Assembly: GCA_937910905.1 (NCBI GenBank)
Contig: CALEPV010000093.1
Coordinates: 1 to 64,000 of the forward strand
Direction: 5' to 3'
Source: an uncultured Prevotellaceae bacterium
GTDB lineage: Bacteria; Bacteroidota; Bacteroidia; Bacteroidales; Bacteroidaceae
DNA length: 64,000 nucleotides
The notes beneath the pieces were generated by a model that did not search any database, had not been told where the DNA came from, and saw only the letters and a list, made by a program, of their open reading frames with translations. Made by a program: the position numbers and the translations under genes. Shown here piece by piece: positions 43,806 to 52,544 of this stretch. The stretch's first letter is position 1, and the number at the start of each line of letters is the position of its first letter.

Positions 43806-43907
43806 TTGATCGCGACTGTTTAGTTGTTAATGGGTTATTGTAATGTTAATCTAGGGTCATCGTAGAGTTGATATAGGGTCATCGCATTGTCCTTCGGGAA
43901 CGATGTC

Positions 43908-44633
43908 CTATGATTGTGGGAACTCTTGGAGCAGTGCCTTGAGGTTGATGCAACCCTCGTATATTGCCTTGCCGAACACCACTGCGGGTACTCCGGCTGC
44001 GTCGAGGGCGCGTATGTCATCCATCTGCGACACGCCACCCGATGCTATCAGTTGGCATTCGGGTAAGGCGGTCACCACCTGCTGGTACAGCTCGGTGGCT
44101 GGTCCGGCCAGCATACCATCGCGGCTGATGTCGGTGCAGAGCACATTCCTTATACCTTTATATATATATGTGCGCAGGAACGGCAACAGCTCCTCGCTAC
44201 TGTCCTCCTTCCATCCATTGATGCTGATACGGCCGTCGCGGACATCCGCGCCAAGTATCAGACGCTCCGGTCCATACTGCTGCAACCAGTTCAACATGAG
44301 CTCAGGATGAGTGACAGCTACGCTACCGACGGTCACCATAGCCGCACCCGCATCGAAGCACTGCTTGATGTCATCATCGCTCTTTATGCCACCTCCGAAG
44401 TCGATGGTCAGCGTTGTCTCCGCAGCTATACGGCGCAGGACATCCAGATTGACCACATGATGTGCCTTGGCTCCATCAAGATCCACGACGTGCAACCGGC
44501 GGAAACCGAGCTCCTGCATCTGCTTTGCCACAGCTGCCGGGTCGTTGTTGTAGACTCGTTCTGTAGCGTAGTCACCACGTGTGAGCCGTACACAACGGCC
44601 GTTTATTATGTCAATTGCTGGTATCAGTATCAT
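43908..44633 (-). CDS. hisA: Phosphoribosylformimino-AICAR phosphate isomerase
   Basis: A (beta/alpha)8 barrel of 241 residues, paralogous to HisF. The active-site Asp is in PAIDIINGRCVRLTRGDY, with phosphate-binding DFGGGIKSDDDI and IASGGVSQMDDI. It isomerises ProFAR to PRFAR, the HisF substrate. Its start overlaps the hisH stop by 4 bases, indicating translational coupling. Confidence 0.96.
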   Translation of the reverse strand: MILIPAIDIINGRCVRLTRGDYATERVYNNDPAAVAKQMQELGFRRLHVVDLDGAKAHHVVNLDVLRRIAAETTLTIDFGGGIKSDDDIKQCFDAGAAMVTVGSVAVTHPELMLNWLQQYGPERLILGADVRDGRISINGWKEDSSEELLPFLRTYIYKGIRNVLCTDISRDGMLAGPATELYQQVVTALPECQLIASGGVSQMDDIRALDAAGVPAVVFGKAIYEGCINLKALLQEFPQS

Positions 44634-45217
44634 AGTGCAAGGAATCGTCTAAGCAGTTGCTCGCCCGCCGCACCGGACTTCTCGGGGTGGAACTGCGTTG
44701 TATAGAAATTGTCGCGGTGCAGTGAAGCACTGAACGGAACTATATAGTCGGTGATGCCGGTAGTGTACTCGCACACTGGTACATAGTAGCTGTGCACGAA
44801 GTAATAGTAGTCCTCAGCCACCAGCTGATGCCTCTGGGCAGAAGCTGCGAGCGTAGTGTTGTTCCAGCCCATGTGCGGCACCTTGTCCTCGTGGCGCTGT
44901 GGCACGAAGCGCTTCACATCGGTGGGGAATATGCCCAAGCAGTCTACATCGCCCTCCTCAGAGTGGCGGCACAGCAACTGCTGCCCTATGCAGATGCCGA
45001 GCAAGGGCTGTGTGAGTGAACATATCACCTCGTCGAGCTGGTGCTCACGCAGGTATGTCATAGCTTGCCGTGCCTCACCTTGACCGGGGAAGATGACGTG
45101 TGAGGCACGCCTTAGCTCCGCTGGGTTGTCCGTCAGCATAGGCTCAACGCCCAGTCGCCGTAATGCATGAACCACGGAGAAGATATTGCCTGCGTTGTAA
45201 TCAACTATTGCTACCAT
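44630..45217 (-). CDS. hisH: Imidazole glycerol phosphate synthase, glutamine amidotransferase subunit
   Basis: A class I glutamine amidotransferase of 195 residues. The nucleophile is in LLGICIGQQLL, and the His/Glu pair in TQFHPEKSG near the C-terminus. It delivers ammonia to HisF. It begins the his block (H-A-F-IE); hisG, hisD, hisC and hisB are not in the window. It is 9 bases downstream of a histidine kinase gene. Confidence 0.95.
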   Translation of the reverse strand: MVAIVDYNAGNIFSVVHALRRLGVEPMLTDNPAELRRASHVIFPGQGEARQAMTYLREHQLDEVICSLTQPLLGICIGQQLLCRHSEEGDVDCLGIFPTDVKRFVPQRHEDKVPHMGWNNTTLAASAQRHQLVAEDYYYFVHSYYVPVCEYTTGITDYIVPFSASLHRDNFYTTQFHPEKSGAAGEQLLRRFLAL

Positions 45218-45226
45218 AGGCCTGTG

Positions 45227-46324
45227 CTACTCTGATACGAGTGGATGGGTGAATACGAATCGCGCTCCTTTGGTGTAGTCGGTGTCGAGATGTATCTCTC
45301 CACCAAGCCTTGCAGCGATAAGGCGACATATATGCAGCCCCAAACCAGAGCCCTTCTTGAACGAGTTGAGTTTCTCGAAGCGGTGGAAGATGATCTCGGC
45401 ATTGGCGGGATTGATGCCTGTACCAGTATCGGCAACAGCGAACTCCACCTGCAAGCCCTCGCCCACGAGGCGCACACTAAGTGTGATGCTACCCTCGGTG
45501 GTGTACTTGATGGCATTGCTTAACATGTTGCGTATGATCTGCTGCAACCTGACGTTGTCGGTGTTGAGACGCAGTCCTTCAGGCAGCGACGACTCAAAGC
45601 GCAGCTCCACGCCGGCCGACACCTTGTGCTGTATGCTCTTCATGCATATTTGACACACAACCACTGGATCGAGCTGTGTGCGACGTGTGCGGTAGAGTCC
45701 GCTCTGCAGAAGGCCCCAGTCGCGAATATCGTCGACCAGCGTAAGCAGTACCTGACTATTCTCCTCAATCAGATGAATGACCATCGATGTGTCCTCCGGC
45801 GACGAGCTGCTCGATTGCTCGTGAGCCAGACGATGAGCCAAGTCGACGATGGCATCGATATGGCTGTGTACCTGCTGCGATATCTCATCTATCAGCTCTG
45901 TGCGCTCAGTCTCATGGTCGCGCGCACGGTTCAGAGCGACAAAGAGCTCCTCCGTCGATGCGCCTGCCGGCGGCATATAGCTGTTGGTGGCGCGCCCCTC
46001 GGCCTCGTCCTGCTGACGCTTAAGGCACTCCAGACGCGTAGTGCTGAGCAGGCCCTGTATCTTGTTGAGCAGCGCATGACTGTTCACGGATATGCGCTCC
46101 ACCAGCCGCATGGTATCGGGGTTGGTGCCATCGGAATGCAAGTCGGCAATGAAGTCGGCAAAGCCACAGATTGCCATGAGTGGGTTGCGCAGCTCGTGGC
46201 TCATGTTCTGCAAGAAGTAGACTTTGAGCCAAGCGCTACGCTCCGTGCGCTCTATATCCTCGCGCAGCTGTTTTTCGAGCGGTGCCGCATCAAGGTCGGA
46301 ATATGCAATTTTATCGTCTTTCAT
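45227..46324 (-). CDS. Soluble sensor histidine kinase with two HisKA-like hairpins
   Basis: A 365-residue protein with no membrane helix. After a short helical lead, the phosphotransfer helix FLQNMSHELRNPLMAI has phospho-acceptor His43. A second, similar helical hairpin spans residues 144-210 (LIDEISQQVHSHIDAIVDLA with Gln150 at the His position, then EENSQVLLTLVDDIRD). The HATPase_c domain has the N box IIRNMLSNAIKY, G1 VADTGTGINP, F box FHRFEKL and G2 GSGLGLHICR. No response-regulator gene adjoins, so the partner is elsewhere. It is tightly packed between an ABC ATPase gene and hisH. Confidence 0.88.
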   Translation of the reverse strand: MKDDKIAYSDLDAAPLEKQLREDIERTERSAWLKVYFLQNMSHELRNPLMAICGFADFIADLHSDGTNPDTMRLVERISVNSHALLNKIQGLLSTTRLECLKRQQDEAEGRATNSYMPPAGASTEELFVALNRARDHETERTELIDEISQQVHSHIDAIVDLAHRLAHEQSSSSSPEDTSMVIHLIEENSQVLLTLVDDIRDWGLLQSGLYRTRRTQLDPVVVCQICMKSIQHKVSAGVELRFESSLPEGLRLNTDNVRLQQIIRNMLSNAIKYTTEGSITLSVRLVGEGLQVEFAVADTGTGINPANAEIIFHRFEKLNSFKKGSGLGLHICRLIAARLGGEIHLDTDYTKGARFVFTHPLVSE

Positions 46325-46332
46325 CTCTAATG

Positions 46333-47880
46333 CTAATGACTTGATGATAGAGGGGAATCGTTATGTAGTGACAGACGATACGTCTGCAGATGGTGCTTTC
46401 GTAGTGGTTCAAGTTCCTCGGTATAGTGGCTCACGATGATGACTGTGGCCCAAGGCTGGGCGCAGTATGCATCTATGACCTCGCACACCAGGGTGCGCCA
46501 GTAGTTGTCCAGCCCGTGGAAAGGCTCGTCCAGGATGAGCAGTTCAGGGCTCTTGACGAAGGCCCGCGCCACAAGGCACAGCCGCTGCTCGCCGCTGCTC
46601 AAGTGCAAGAACGTGCGTTCAGTCAGATGACCGATGCCAAACACGCGCATCCACCGCCTGCACAGTTCCTGCTCGGCTGGTGTGGGACGGTGGTACAGCC
46701 CCACGCTGTCGCTGAGGCCGGATGCCACGATGTCGATGGCCGGAAGGTCGCGCATGTAGGCTCTATGCATCTCCGGGCTCACGTACCCGATGTGCCGCTT
46801 GATGTCCCAGATGCTCTCGCCCGTGCCACGACGACGCCCGAAGAGCGACACATCGGCGGCGTAGGCCTGCGGATTGTCGGCGCACACGATGCTCAGCAGC
46901 GTGCTCTTGCCTGCTCCGTTGGGGCCTATGAGAGCCCAGTGGTCACCGCGCTGCACCGTCCAGTTGACGGGTCCGAGGATAGTCCTGCCGCCGTAGGTCA
47001 CGGTCACATTACGTGCCGACAGCACCTCGCAGGCAGCTGTTCCTGCTTGCCGCTCTGCCAGTAGCTGGTGTAGCAGCTGTTGCTGTTCGCGGCTCAACAC
47101 TGGTTCTGTGAATGTCAGTCCTGCGTCTGATGCCAGAGCCTCACGGCTGGCATCATGTCCGTGCCAGGGTCGTTGCGGCAGCACTGTACCGTCCGGGCAC
47201 ACTGCCACGACGCTGGTAATGAAGTCAGGTATCTCGTTCTCGCGGCTCAACACCAGCACCACCTGCAGTGCCGTTTCAACAATCAGCGTCTGCAACAGCT
47301 GGCGGAGCTGGTCGCGCGCATCGGCATCCAAGCCTATGAACGGATTGTCTATGACCAGCACACGCGGTACAGCCAGCAACGCGCGCGTAAGCTGCAGCTT
47401 GCGCATCTCGCCCGACGACAGTGCAATGACATACTTGTCAAGTAGCGGCATCAGGTTGAACAGCTCCACCAGACGTGCCTCGGCAGCACGAACCTGTGCC
47501 TCACGCGAGTGGTCATCGGCCGTTGCTGCCGCTACAGCACGCTGCAGCAGCTCGTCCACCGTGGGGGTGGCGGGGTCTATGTCGTGATGGTTCCATCGTT
47601 GCTGCAGGTAGTAGGTAGCATCCGCTTCGCCGTAGGAGTCGCGGAAGCTGATATAGCGTATGTTCTGGCTGGCCATGCGATGCGGCGAGCCCGCGAACTC
47701 GAAGGCTTGGCTGCCCTGTCGCAACGGCCATTGCCCCGTGATGAGGTCCACCAGACGGCTCTTGCCCGATGCGTTACGTCCTACAATGGCCATCTGCTCG
47801 CCCTCGCTGAGGGTGAGGCTTACCGGCTTTGGCAACCTGTGGTCAGGATGCGCTATCACTGCATCTGTTATCGTGATCAT
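46333..47880 (-). CDS. Tandem-domain ABC ATPase (ModF/PhrA-like)
   Basis: A 515-residue soluble protein with two nucleotide-binding domains and no membrane part. NBD1 has Walker A GRNASGKSRLVDLI, signature ALSSGEMRKLQLTRALL and Walker B VLVIDNPFIGLD. NBD2 has GPNGAGKSTLLSIV, signature HLSSGEQRLCLVARAFV and Walker B LLILDEPFHGLD. NBD1 has Asn-Pro where Glu usually follows the Walker B Asp, so its hydrolysis may be weak. ModF-like proteins have been tied to molybdate uptake or DNA repair in other bacteria, but no mod gene is present here. Confidence 0.84.
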   Translation of the reverse strand: MITITDAVIAHPDHRLPKPVSLTLSEGEQMAIVGRNASGKSRLVDLITGQWPLRQGSQAFEFAGSPHRMASQNIRYISFRDSYGEADATYYLQQRWNHHDIDPATPTVDELLQRAVAAATADDHSREAQVRAAEARLVELFNLMPLLDKYVIALSSGEMRKLQLTRALLAVPRVLVIDNPFIGLDADARDQLRQLLQTLIVETALQVVLVLSRENEIPDFITSVVAVCPDGTVLPQRPWHGHDASREALASDAGLTFTEPVLSREQQQLLHQLLAERQAGTAACEVLSARNVTVTYGGRTILGPVNWTVQRGDHWALIGPNGAGKSTLLSIVCADNPQAYAADVSLFGRRRGTGESIWDIKRHIGYVSPEMHRAYMRDLPAIDIVASGLSDSVGLYHRPTPAEQELCRRWMRVFGIGHLTERTFLHLSSGEQRLCLVARAFVKSPELLILDEPFHGLDNYWRTLVCEVIDAYCAQPWATVIIVSHYTEELEPLRKHHLQTYRLSLHNDSPLSSSH

Positions 47881-47900
47881 TGTAGAACTATCTACTTCTG

Positions 47901-47941
47901 TTCAGCCGTCAACTTTCAACTATTCAGCCGTCAACTTTCAA
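47901..47941. repeat. Simple-sequence direct repeat upstream of the ABC ATPase gene
   Basis: TTCAGCCGTCAACTTTCAA occurs at 47901-47919 and 47923-47941 (22-base period), followed by further CAACTTcCAACTTT. It fills the gap between ruvC and the ABC ATPase gene and resembles the heptad-like simple repeats at 61905-61955. Confidence 0.8.
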
Positions 47942-47976
47942 TTATCAACTTCCAACTTTATACACCACACCACTCA

Positions 47977-48576
47977 TCACAGCCCGCTGACCTTGTCCTT
48001 GTTCTGCCGCACGAAGTCCTTCCATGAACGCACATGCGCTACCGAGGCCGGTCGCTGGCTCTCTATGAAGTGGCAGTAGGCGGCTGCCAGACCGTCGGTG
48101 GCGTCCAACCAAGGCAGCATGGCATCGTCGGGTATGTGCAACATCTGCCGCAACATATATGCCACCTGTTCCTTCGATGCAGAGCCGTTGCCGGTGATGG
48201 CCATCTTGATGCGCATGGGGGCATACTCGGTGATTGGCACCTGACGTGCTATGGCTGCTGCCATAGCCACCCCCTGAGCCCGTCCCAGCTTCAGCATGGA
48301 CTGCACATTCTTGCCGAAGAACGGAGCCTCAATAGCCAACTCATCGGGCAGATAACCCTCGATGATGCTGAGCACACGCTCATAGATGCGCCCCAGCTTC
48401 AGGTAGTGGTCGCTGTAGGGACGCAGGTCTATGACACCCATCGTCTCCATGCGTGCCTGCCTGCCTACGGTGCGCAACACACCATAGCCCATGATGGTGG
48501 TTCCCGGGTCTATGCCCAGAATGACCCTCTCCGTGTTCTTTGCTGCTGCTTCCACTCTCGATTCTTCAACTTTCAA
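47977..48576 (-). CDS. ruvC: Holliday junction resolvase
   Basis: A 199-residue endonuclease of the RuvC/RNase H fold. The first acidic residue is in [18 protein letters not shown]; next come [23 protein letters not shown] and the C-terminal [12 protein letters not shown] region, giving the four-acid active site. It cuts recombination junctions in cooperation with RuvAB. The first 17 residues ([17 protein letters not shown]) precede the normal start of the fold and are partly encoded by simple-sequence DNA like that at 47901, so the start may be extended. It is 10 bases from the DUF4286 gene. Confidence 0.93.
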   Translation of the reverse strand: MKVEESRVEAAAKNTERVILGIDPGTTIMGYGVLRTVGRQARMETMGVIDLRPYSDHYLKLGRIYERVLSIIEGYLPDELAIEAPFFGKNVQSMLKLGRAQGVAMAAAIARQVPITEYAPMRIKMAITGNGSASKEQVAYMLRQMLHIPDDAMLPWLDATDGLAAAYCHFIESQRPASVAHVRSWKDFVRQNKDKVSGL

Positions 48577-48586
48577 CCATCGTCGT

Positions 48587-48895
48587 TCAGCTATTCACGG
48601 TCTCCATCAGGGTGCTGAAGCCCTGCACACGCTGGTCGAACATGCGCAGCAGCTCCTCGTTGAGCTCATGCCCACGATGTGCCAGCCACTTGTGTATATC
48701 TGCCGTGCTTTGCGCTGACAGCTGCAGTGCAAAGCACTCGGAGTCCTCCTCCTTGTGCGACAGTATACGGTTCAGACGGCCGTCACTGAGCAAGCCCGAT
48801 GCTTCAGCCTGCGGTATGTAGACTTCGGCTAGCCATATCACCAGTTCGCGGGCATCTGCCACTGGTGCATGGTATGTGGTATTTATGATAAACAT
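48587..48895 (-). CDS. DUF4286 family protein
   Basis: A 102-residue cytosolic protein. It begins [11 protein letters not shown], with [16 protein letters not shown] and ends [10 protein letters not shown], which matches the Bacteroidetes DUF4286 pattern of a ferredoxin-like alpha/beta fold; function unknown. The start at 48895 is chosen over 48928, because the first strand begins there and a TACTTTTG -7 box (complement of 48900-48907) lies directly upstream. This gene heads the thirteen-gene minus-strand cluster. Confidence 0.78.
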   Translation of the reverse strand: MFIINTTYHAPVADARELVIWLAEVYIPQAEASGLLSDGRLNRILSHKEEDSECFALQLSAQSTADIHKWLAHRGHELNEELLRMFDQRVQGFSTLMETVNS

Positions 48896-48981
48896 TGTGC
48901 AAAAGTACGCAATTCCCAACAGAATCATGCCGTATATCCCTTATTTTTGCACACATGCTCGGTTTATTAAACAAAATGTAT

Positions 48982-48989
48982 TAGTTTTG
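48982..48989 (+). promoter_or_regulatory. -7 box of the DUF1573-DUF2264 genes
   Basis: TAGTTTTG, 50 bases before the ATG at 49039. A second match, TATTTTTG, lies at 48942-48949. Confidence 0.45.
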
Positions 48990-49038
48990 CACTCGGAAAT
49001 ACACTCATTACGCCTTAAACAGTTAAAGTACATACAAC

Positions 49039-49473
49039 ATGAAACACCTATTCCTAACATTGGCCCTGTGCCTTGCCACCGCCGGCAACGCACAGGCAGA
49101 GCAGCCGACAAAGCGCACTGTCACAGTGACCTCGCAAGCTACCGACGAGAAGACTGCTGAGATTCAGTTTGAGAACGAGACCCACAACTTTGGCACATTC
49201 TCCGAGCAGGACCCTGTGGTTAAGTACACCTTCAAGTTCACCAACACGGGTACAGCTCCGCTGATAATCCATCAGGCCATAGCATCGTGCGGCTGCACGG
49301 TGCCGAAATTCACCGAGTCGCCCATAGCTCCCGGACAGAGCGGCACCATCGAAGTGACCTACAATGGCAAGGGCAGGTACCTAGGCCACTTCAAGAAGGT
49401 TATCACCGTGCGCTCCAACGCTAAGGAGCACGGAGTGGTACGCCTATACATCGAAGGCGACATGACAGAATAG
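49039..49473 (+). CDS. Exported DUF1573 protein
   Basis: A 144-residue protein with a signal peptide (residues 1-20, ending NAQAE). Its single Ig-like DUF1573 domain shows ETHNFGTFSEQDPVVKYTFK, then ASCGCTVPKF, IAPGQSGTIEVTYNGKGR and HFKKVITVRSN. This is an ASH/MSP-like beta-sandwich common in Bacteroidetes periplasmic or surface proteins; the CGC motif is characteristic. Function is unknown. It is followed at 49519 by the DUF2264 gene on the same strand. Confidence 0.88.
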   Translation: MKHLFLTLALCLATAGNAQAEQPTKRTVTVTSQATDEKTAEIQFENETHNFGTFSEQDPVVKYTFKFTNTGTAPLIIHQAIASCGCTVPKFTESPIAPGQSGTIEVTYNGKGRYLGHFKKVITVRSNAKEHGVVRLYIEGDMTE

Positions 49474-49518
49474 TCCCTGAAAGCGATGTCTAATCTACAA
49501 TCCAAATACACTTACACG

Positions 49519-50832
49519 ATGAAACGGATATACATCATTGCCTTGGTGTGCGCACTGGCCTGCCTGCCTGCAGCAGCCAAGAAGAAGACACAGGCCAACC
49601 CTCTGGGCGACGGCCAGAGCGACCGTGCCTACTGGACCGAGCTGGCCTACCAGATGGCTGCCCCCGTACTGAAGAACATGGCCGAGGGCACATTGCAGCA
49701 GAACATGACGCTGGAACTCTCGCCGACATGGGACAACCGCGACAAGAAAGTGGCCTACATGGAGTGCTTCGGACGCCTAATGGCCGGCATAGCACCGTGG
49801 CTCACGCTGCCCGATGATGACACGCCGGAGGGACAGAAGCGCAAGCAGTTGCGCGAATGGGCCATCAAAGCATACACCAACGCCGTAGACCCCGAGAGCC
49901 CTGACTATCTGGGTTGGACCAGCGGAGGACAGACACTGGTAGATGCAGCCTACGTTGTTGAGAGCCTGTTCCGCGGCCACTCCGCCCTATGGGAGCCATT
50001 GGACAGCCTCACCAAGGCCCGTTACATCAAGGAACTGCAGGGCCTGCGCCGCTACGACCCGCCCTACACCAACTGGCTGCTGTTCTGCGGCATGGAGGAG
50101 TCGTTCCTCATGTACGCCGGCGGTGACTACGATGCCTTCCGCATCAAGATGGCGATGAGCAAGGTTGAGGAGTGGTACGTGGGCGACGGCCTCTACAGCG
50201 ATGGCCCGTCATTTGCCTTCGACTACTACAACGCCTTCGTCATACAGCCTATGTACTCGGAGTGCCTGCAGATGATCTCTGCCCGCCAGCCGAACAACAC
50301 ATACCTGATTCGCTCCCACGGCGACAAGCGCAACGGCGCGAAGAGCCGCCTCGACGTGGTGACCACGCGTATGCAGAAGTACGGCGTGATTCTGGAGCGC
50401 TTCATCTCGCCGGAAGGCACATTCCCCGTGGTGGGTCGCAGCATACCTTACCGCCTCGCCGTGCTGCAGCCGCTGGCCATGCTGGCCTGGCAGAAGCAGT
50501 TGCCTGATGAGCTACACAACGGCCAGGTACGCGCAGCCATCACAGCCGTGATGCATCGCATGTTCGACGGCAAGGGCCAGAGCAACTTCACCGAGGACGG
50601 CTTCCTGACCATCGGCTTCGTAGGCTCGAATCCGAATGTAGCCGACTGGTACACCAACAACGGTTCGCTCTACATGACCTCCCTCGCCTTCATGCCTCTC
50701 GGCCTACCTGCCGACGACCCGTTCTGGACCGACGAGCCCGAGAAGTGGACATCGAAGAAAGCCTGGGAAGGCGACGACTTCCCGAAGGACCACAAGTGGG
50801 ACATCAACCGCCAGATACTGTACTGGGAGTAG
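49519..50832 (+). CDS. Exported DUF2264 protein, putative polysaccharide-active enzyme
   Basis: A 437-residue protein from the ATG at 49519, which gives a clean signal peptide (MKRIYIIALVCALACLPAAA); the frame could open at 49486 but would bury the signal. The alpha-helical toroid pattern of DUF2264 is clear: YMECFGRLMAGIAPWL, TSGGQTLVDAAYVVESLFR, TNWLLFCGMEESFLMYAGG, DGLYSDGPSFAFDYYNAFVI and the YTNNGSLYMTSLAFMPLGLP region. Related families are glycoside hydrolases or polysaccharide lyases. It has only the catalytic-domain length and lacks the C-terminal beta domain of longer homologues. A hairpin follows the gene. Confidence 0.85.
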   Translation: MKRIYIIALVCALACLPAAAKKKTQANPLGDGQSDRAYWTELAYQMAAPVLKNMAEGTLQQNMTLELSPTWDNRDKKVAYMECFGRLMAGIAPWLTLPDDDTPEGQKRKQLREWAIKAYTNAVDPESPDYLGWTSGGQTLVDAAYVVESLFRGHSALWEPLDSLTKARYIKELQGLRRYDPPYTNWLLFCGMEESFLMYAGGDYDAFRIKMAMSKVEEWYVGDGLYSDGPSFAFDYYNAFVIQPMYSECLQMISARQPNNTYLIRSHGDKRNGAKSRLDVVTTRMQKYGVILERFISPEGTFPVVGRSIPYRLAVLQPLAMLAWQKQLPDELHNGQVRAAITAVMHRMFDGKGQSNFTEDGFLTIGFVGSNPNVADWYTNNGSLYMTSLAFMPLGLPADDPFWTDEPEKWTSKKAWEGDDFPKDHKWDINRQILYWE

Positions 50833-50855
50833 AGCCCCCCATCCATAACACAGCA

Positions 50856-50893
50856 CTCGTGTCGCAGATGAACGTTATCATCTGCGGCACGAG
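50856..50893 (+). terminator. Hairpin after the DUF2264 gene
   Basis: CTCGTG-T-CGCAGATGA (50856-50871) pairs with TCATCTGCG-G-CACGAG (50878-50893), one mismatch, loop of 6. No U-tract. Confidence 0.6.
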
Positions 50894-50946
50894 AGCCTCA
50901 TCGACCGATTCATTACTTGCGAAAGATTAACGTACAATGAATTTTC

Positions 50947-51042
50947 AGAATCTAATATCACTAACCTGTGTATTAAACTGATTATCAACTATATCATTTA
51001 GTGCAAATGGGCGTGCAAATGAGTGTAAAAGTGATATTATTT
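50947..51042 (+). repeat. Degenerate copy of repeat type E
   Basis: TAATATCACTAA (50953-50964) and GCAAATGAGTGTAAAAGTGATATTAT (up to 51042) match the inner part of the type E repeat, with the intervening bases diverged or lost. It lies in direct orientation relative to the 22.7-kb copy, and inverted relative to the copy at 51249. Confidence 0.65.
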
Positions 51043-51100
51043 GGCTCAAAACGGCAAAAGTTCAATCTAAAAGGGTGCTTATCATCGCGTCGAGGGGTGC

Positions 51101-51185
51101 TCTGCACCGCGATGTCGAGGTCGTTGCACCGCGATGTCGAGGTCGTTGCACCGCGGTGTCGAGGGTGTTGCACCGCGGTGTGCGA
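51101..51185. repeat. 22-bp tandem minisatellite
   Basis: About four units of 22 bp built on TTGCACCGC(G/A)(A/G)TGTCGAGG: 51101-51120 (partial), 51121-51142, 51143-51164, 51165-51185 (end diverged). A partial unit precedes at 51086. The same TTGCACC(A/G)CGGTG core and 22-bp period occur at 37192-37257. Confidence 0.85.
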
Positions 51186-51248
51186 TGCTCAACAGCACGC
51201 TGTTCTGCGTTCAACACCGTGCTGTTTAAGAATTGATAGCATTGTTTT

Positions 51249-51408
51249 TGCAGGCGAGCCGCCTGCGCTCCCAGGGATAATATCACTTTTACACTCATTT
51301 GCACGTGTATTTGCACGGATTGAAGTCCCTGATATACATAGACTTACACCGATTAGTGATATTAGTGATATCATATTTCCCAAAATCATATGTAGCCGAT
51401 AGGATAAT
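51249..51408 (-). repeat. Dispersed repeat type E copy 2
   Basis: Reverse-orientation copy of the 22.7-kb element: hairpin GCAGGCGAGCCGCCTGC at its left, then about 135 bp nearly identical in complement, ending at ...GGCTACATATGATTTTGGG read on the minus strand. Only one of the two flanking hairpins is present. Confidence 0.85.
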
Positions 51409-51628
51409 GGGGGATTATGCAAAATATGTCACGCCGTCAAAATTTGCCGGATATGCATGAAGTATAAGTGCCTACAGTACCTCAAACCCTGAAAGGTGGA
51501 GAGCGGAACGTTCTTTCTGTTTTCGTCACTGTGATAATACGCTGGCCAGACACACCAAGACTTCGTTTTGCGGAAAAATCAACCAATTTGCGCGGAATTG
51601 AGAACAGCACAGGAACAGACATAATCAC
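51409..51628. other. Gene-free stretch without recognisable feature
   Basis: The remainder of the 50833-51686 gap, after its repeats. A plus-strand open frame runs through part of it, but it starts far upstream of the lipoprotein signal that marks the real gene. I see nothing else here. Confidence 0.5.
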
Positions 51629-51636
51629 TACCTTTG
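51629..51636 (+). promoter_or_regulatory. -7 box of the lipoprotein phosphoesterase gene
   Basis: TACCTTTG, 51 bases before the chosen ATG at 51687. No standard -33 box was found. Confidence 0.5.
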
Positions 51637-51686
51637 TAATTCAAATTGTACTCACTACATTGCACACTTCGCAACGCCTCACAAGG

Positions 51687-52544
51687 ATGGAATCAATCAC
51701 CACATATCTATATCGTACACGAACGCTGGCGCGGAGCGCTGCACAACGCTGGCTGGCGCTGCTGGCCGCAGTGCTGGTGCTGTGCGGATGCGAAGGGGCT
51801 TTCGACATCCATCCCTACGACGTGAACATCAAGGGACCCAAGGGCATCAACGCCACCAACACGGCAATCATAGAGCGCAGATGTCTGGGCAAGGACACCC
51901 TACGCATAGCCGTAATCAGCGACACACACGGCTGGTACTCCGACACGCGCGACGAGATTGCATCGCTCAACCAGCAGCAGGGCATAGACTTCGTGATTCA
52001 CAGCGGCGACCTCACCGACACTGGCACCGCCAAGGAATTTGAGTGGATACACAAGATCATGTACGGCCTAAACTATCCCTATCTGGCGCTCATCGGCAAC
52101 CACGACTTTCTGGGCACCGGCAATCAGAGCTATGAGGTGATTTACGGAGAGATGAATTTCTCAATCATCGCTGGCCGCGTGAAGATTATCTGCATCAACA
52201 CCAACGCCACCGAGTACGACTACATGGCCGCTGTGCCCAACTTAGACTACATCGAGTCCGAGGCTACGGCACGCAGCGATGACTTCGACCGCACAATCGT
52301 GGTGATGCACGCACCCCCCTACAGCGACCAGTTCAACAACAACGTGGCAAAGGCGTTCCGCTACTACCTCAACCTCCTACCGAACCTGATGTTCTGCGTC
52401 TACGGCCACAACCACATTACCGTGGACGATGACCTCTACGGCGACGGGCTCATGTTCCACGGCGTGGGCAGCTCCAACAAACGCAAGTATCGTATCTTCA
52501 CCATCACACCCACAGGCTATGAAGCAGAAATCATTGAATTCTAG
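51687..52544 (+). CDS. Lipoprotein calcineurin-like phosphoesterase
   Basis: A 285-residue predicted lipoprotein with a signal ending in LCGC (Cys35). The metallophosphoesterase motifs are complete: AVISDTHGWY, HSGDLTDTG, GNHDFLG, VMHAPPYSDQ and VYGHNHI. It acts outside the cytoplasm, probably anchored to the outer membrane; substrate unknown. The start at 51687 is chosen since the earlier frame from 51468 crosses the promoter. The final 26 bases overlap the start of the next gene, suggesting coupled function. Confidence 0.85.
   Translation: MESITTYLYRTRTLARSAAQRWLALLAAVLVLCGCEGAFDIHPYDVNIKGPKGINATNTAIIERRCLGKDTLRIAVISDTHGWYSDTRDEIASLNQQQGIDFVIHSGDLTDTGTAKEFEWIHKIMYGLNYPYLALIGNHDFLGTGNQSYEVIYGEMNFSIIAGRVKIICINTNATEYDYMAAVPNLDYIESEATARSDDFDRTIVVMHAPPYSDQFNNNVAKAFRYYLNLLPNLMFCVYGHNHITVDDDLYGDGLMFHGVGSSNKRKYRIFTITPTGYEAEIIEF

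Noticed and set aside
51101..51185. Possible CRISPR array
   Set aside because: Units are directly abutting with a 22-bp period and no spacers, and there are no cas genes in the window.
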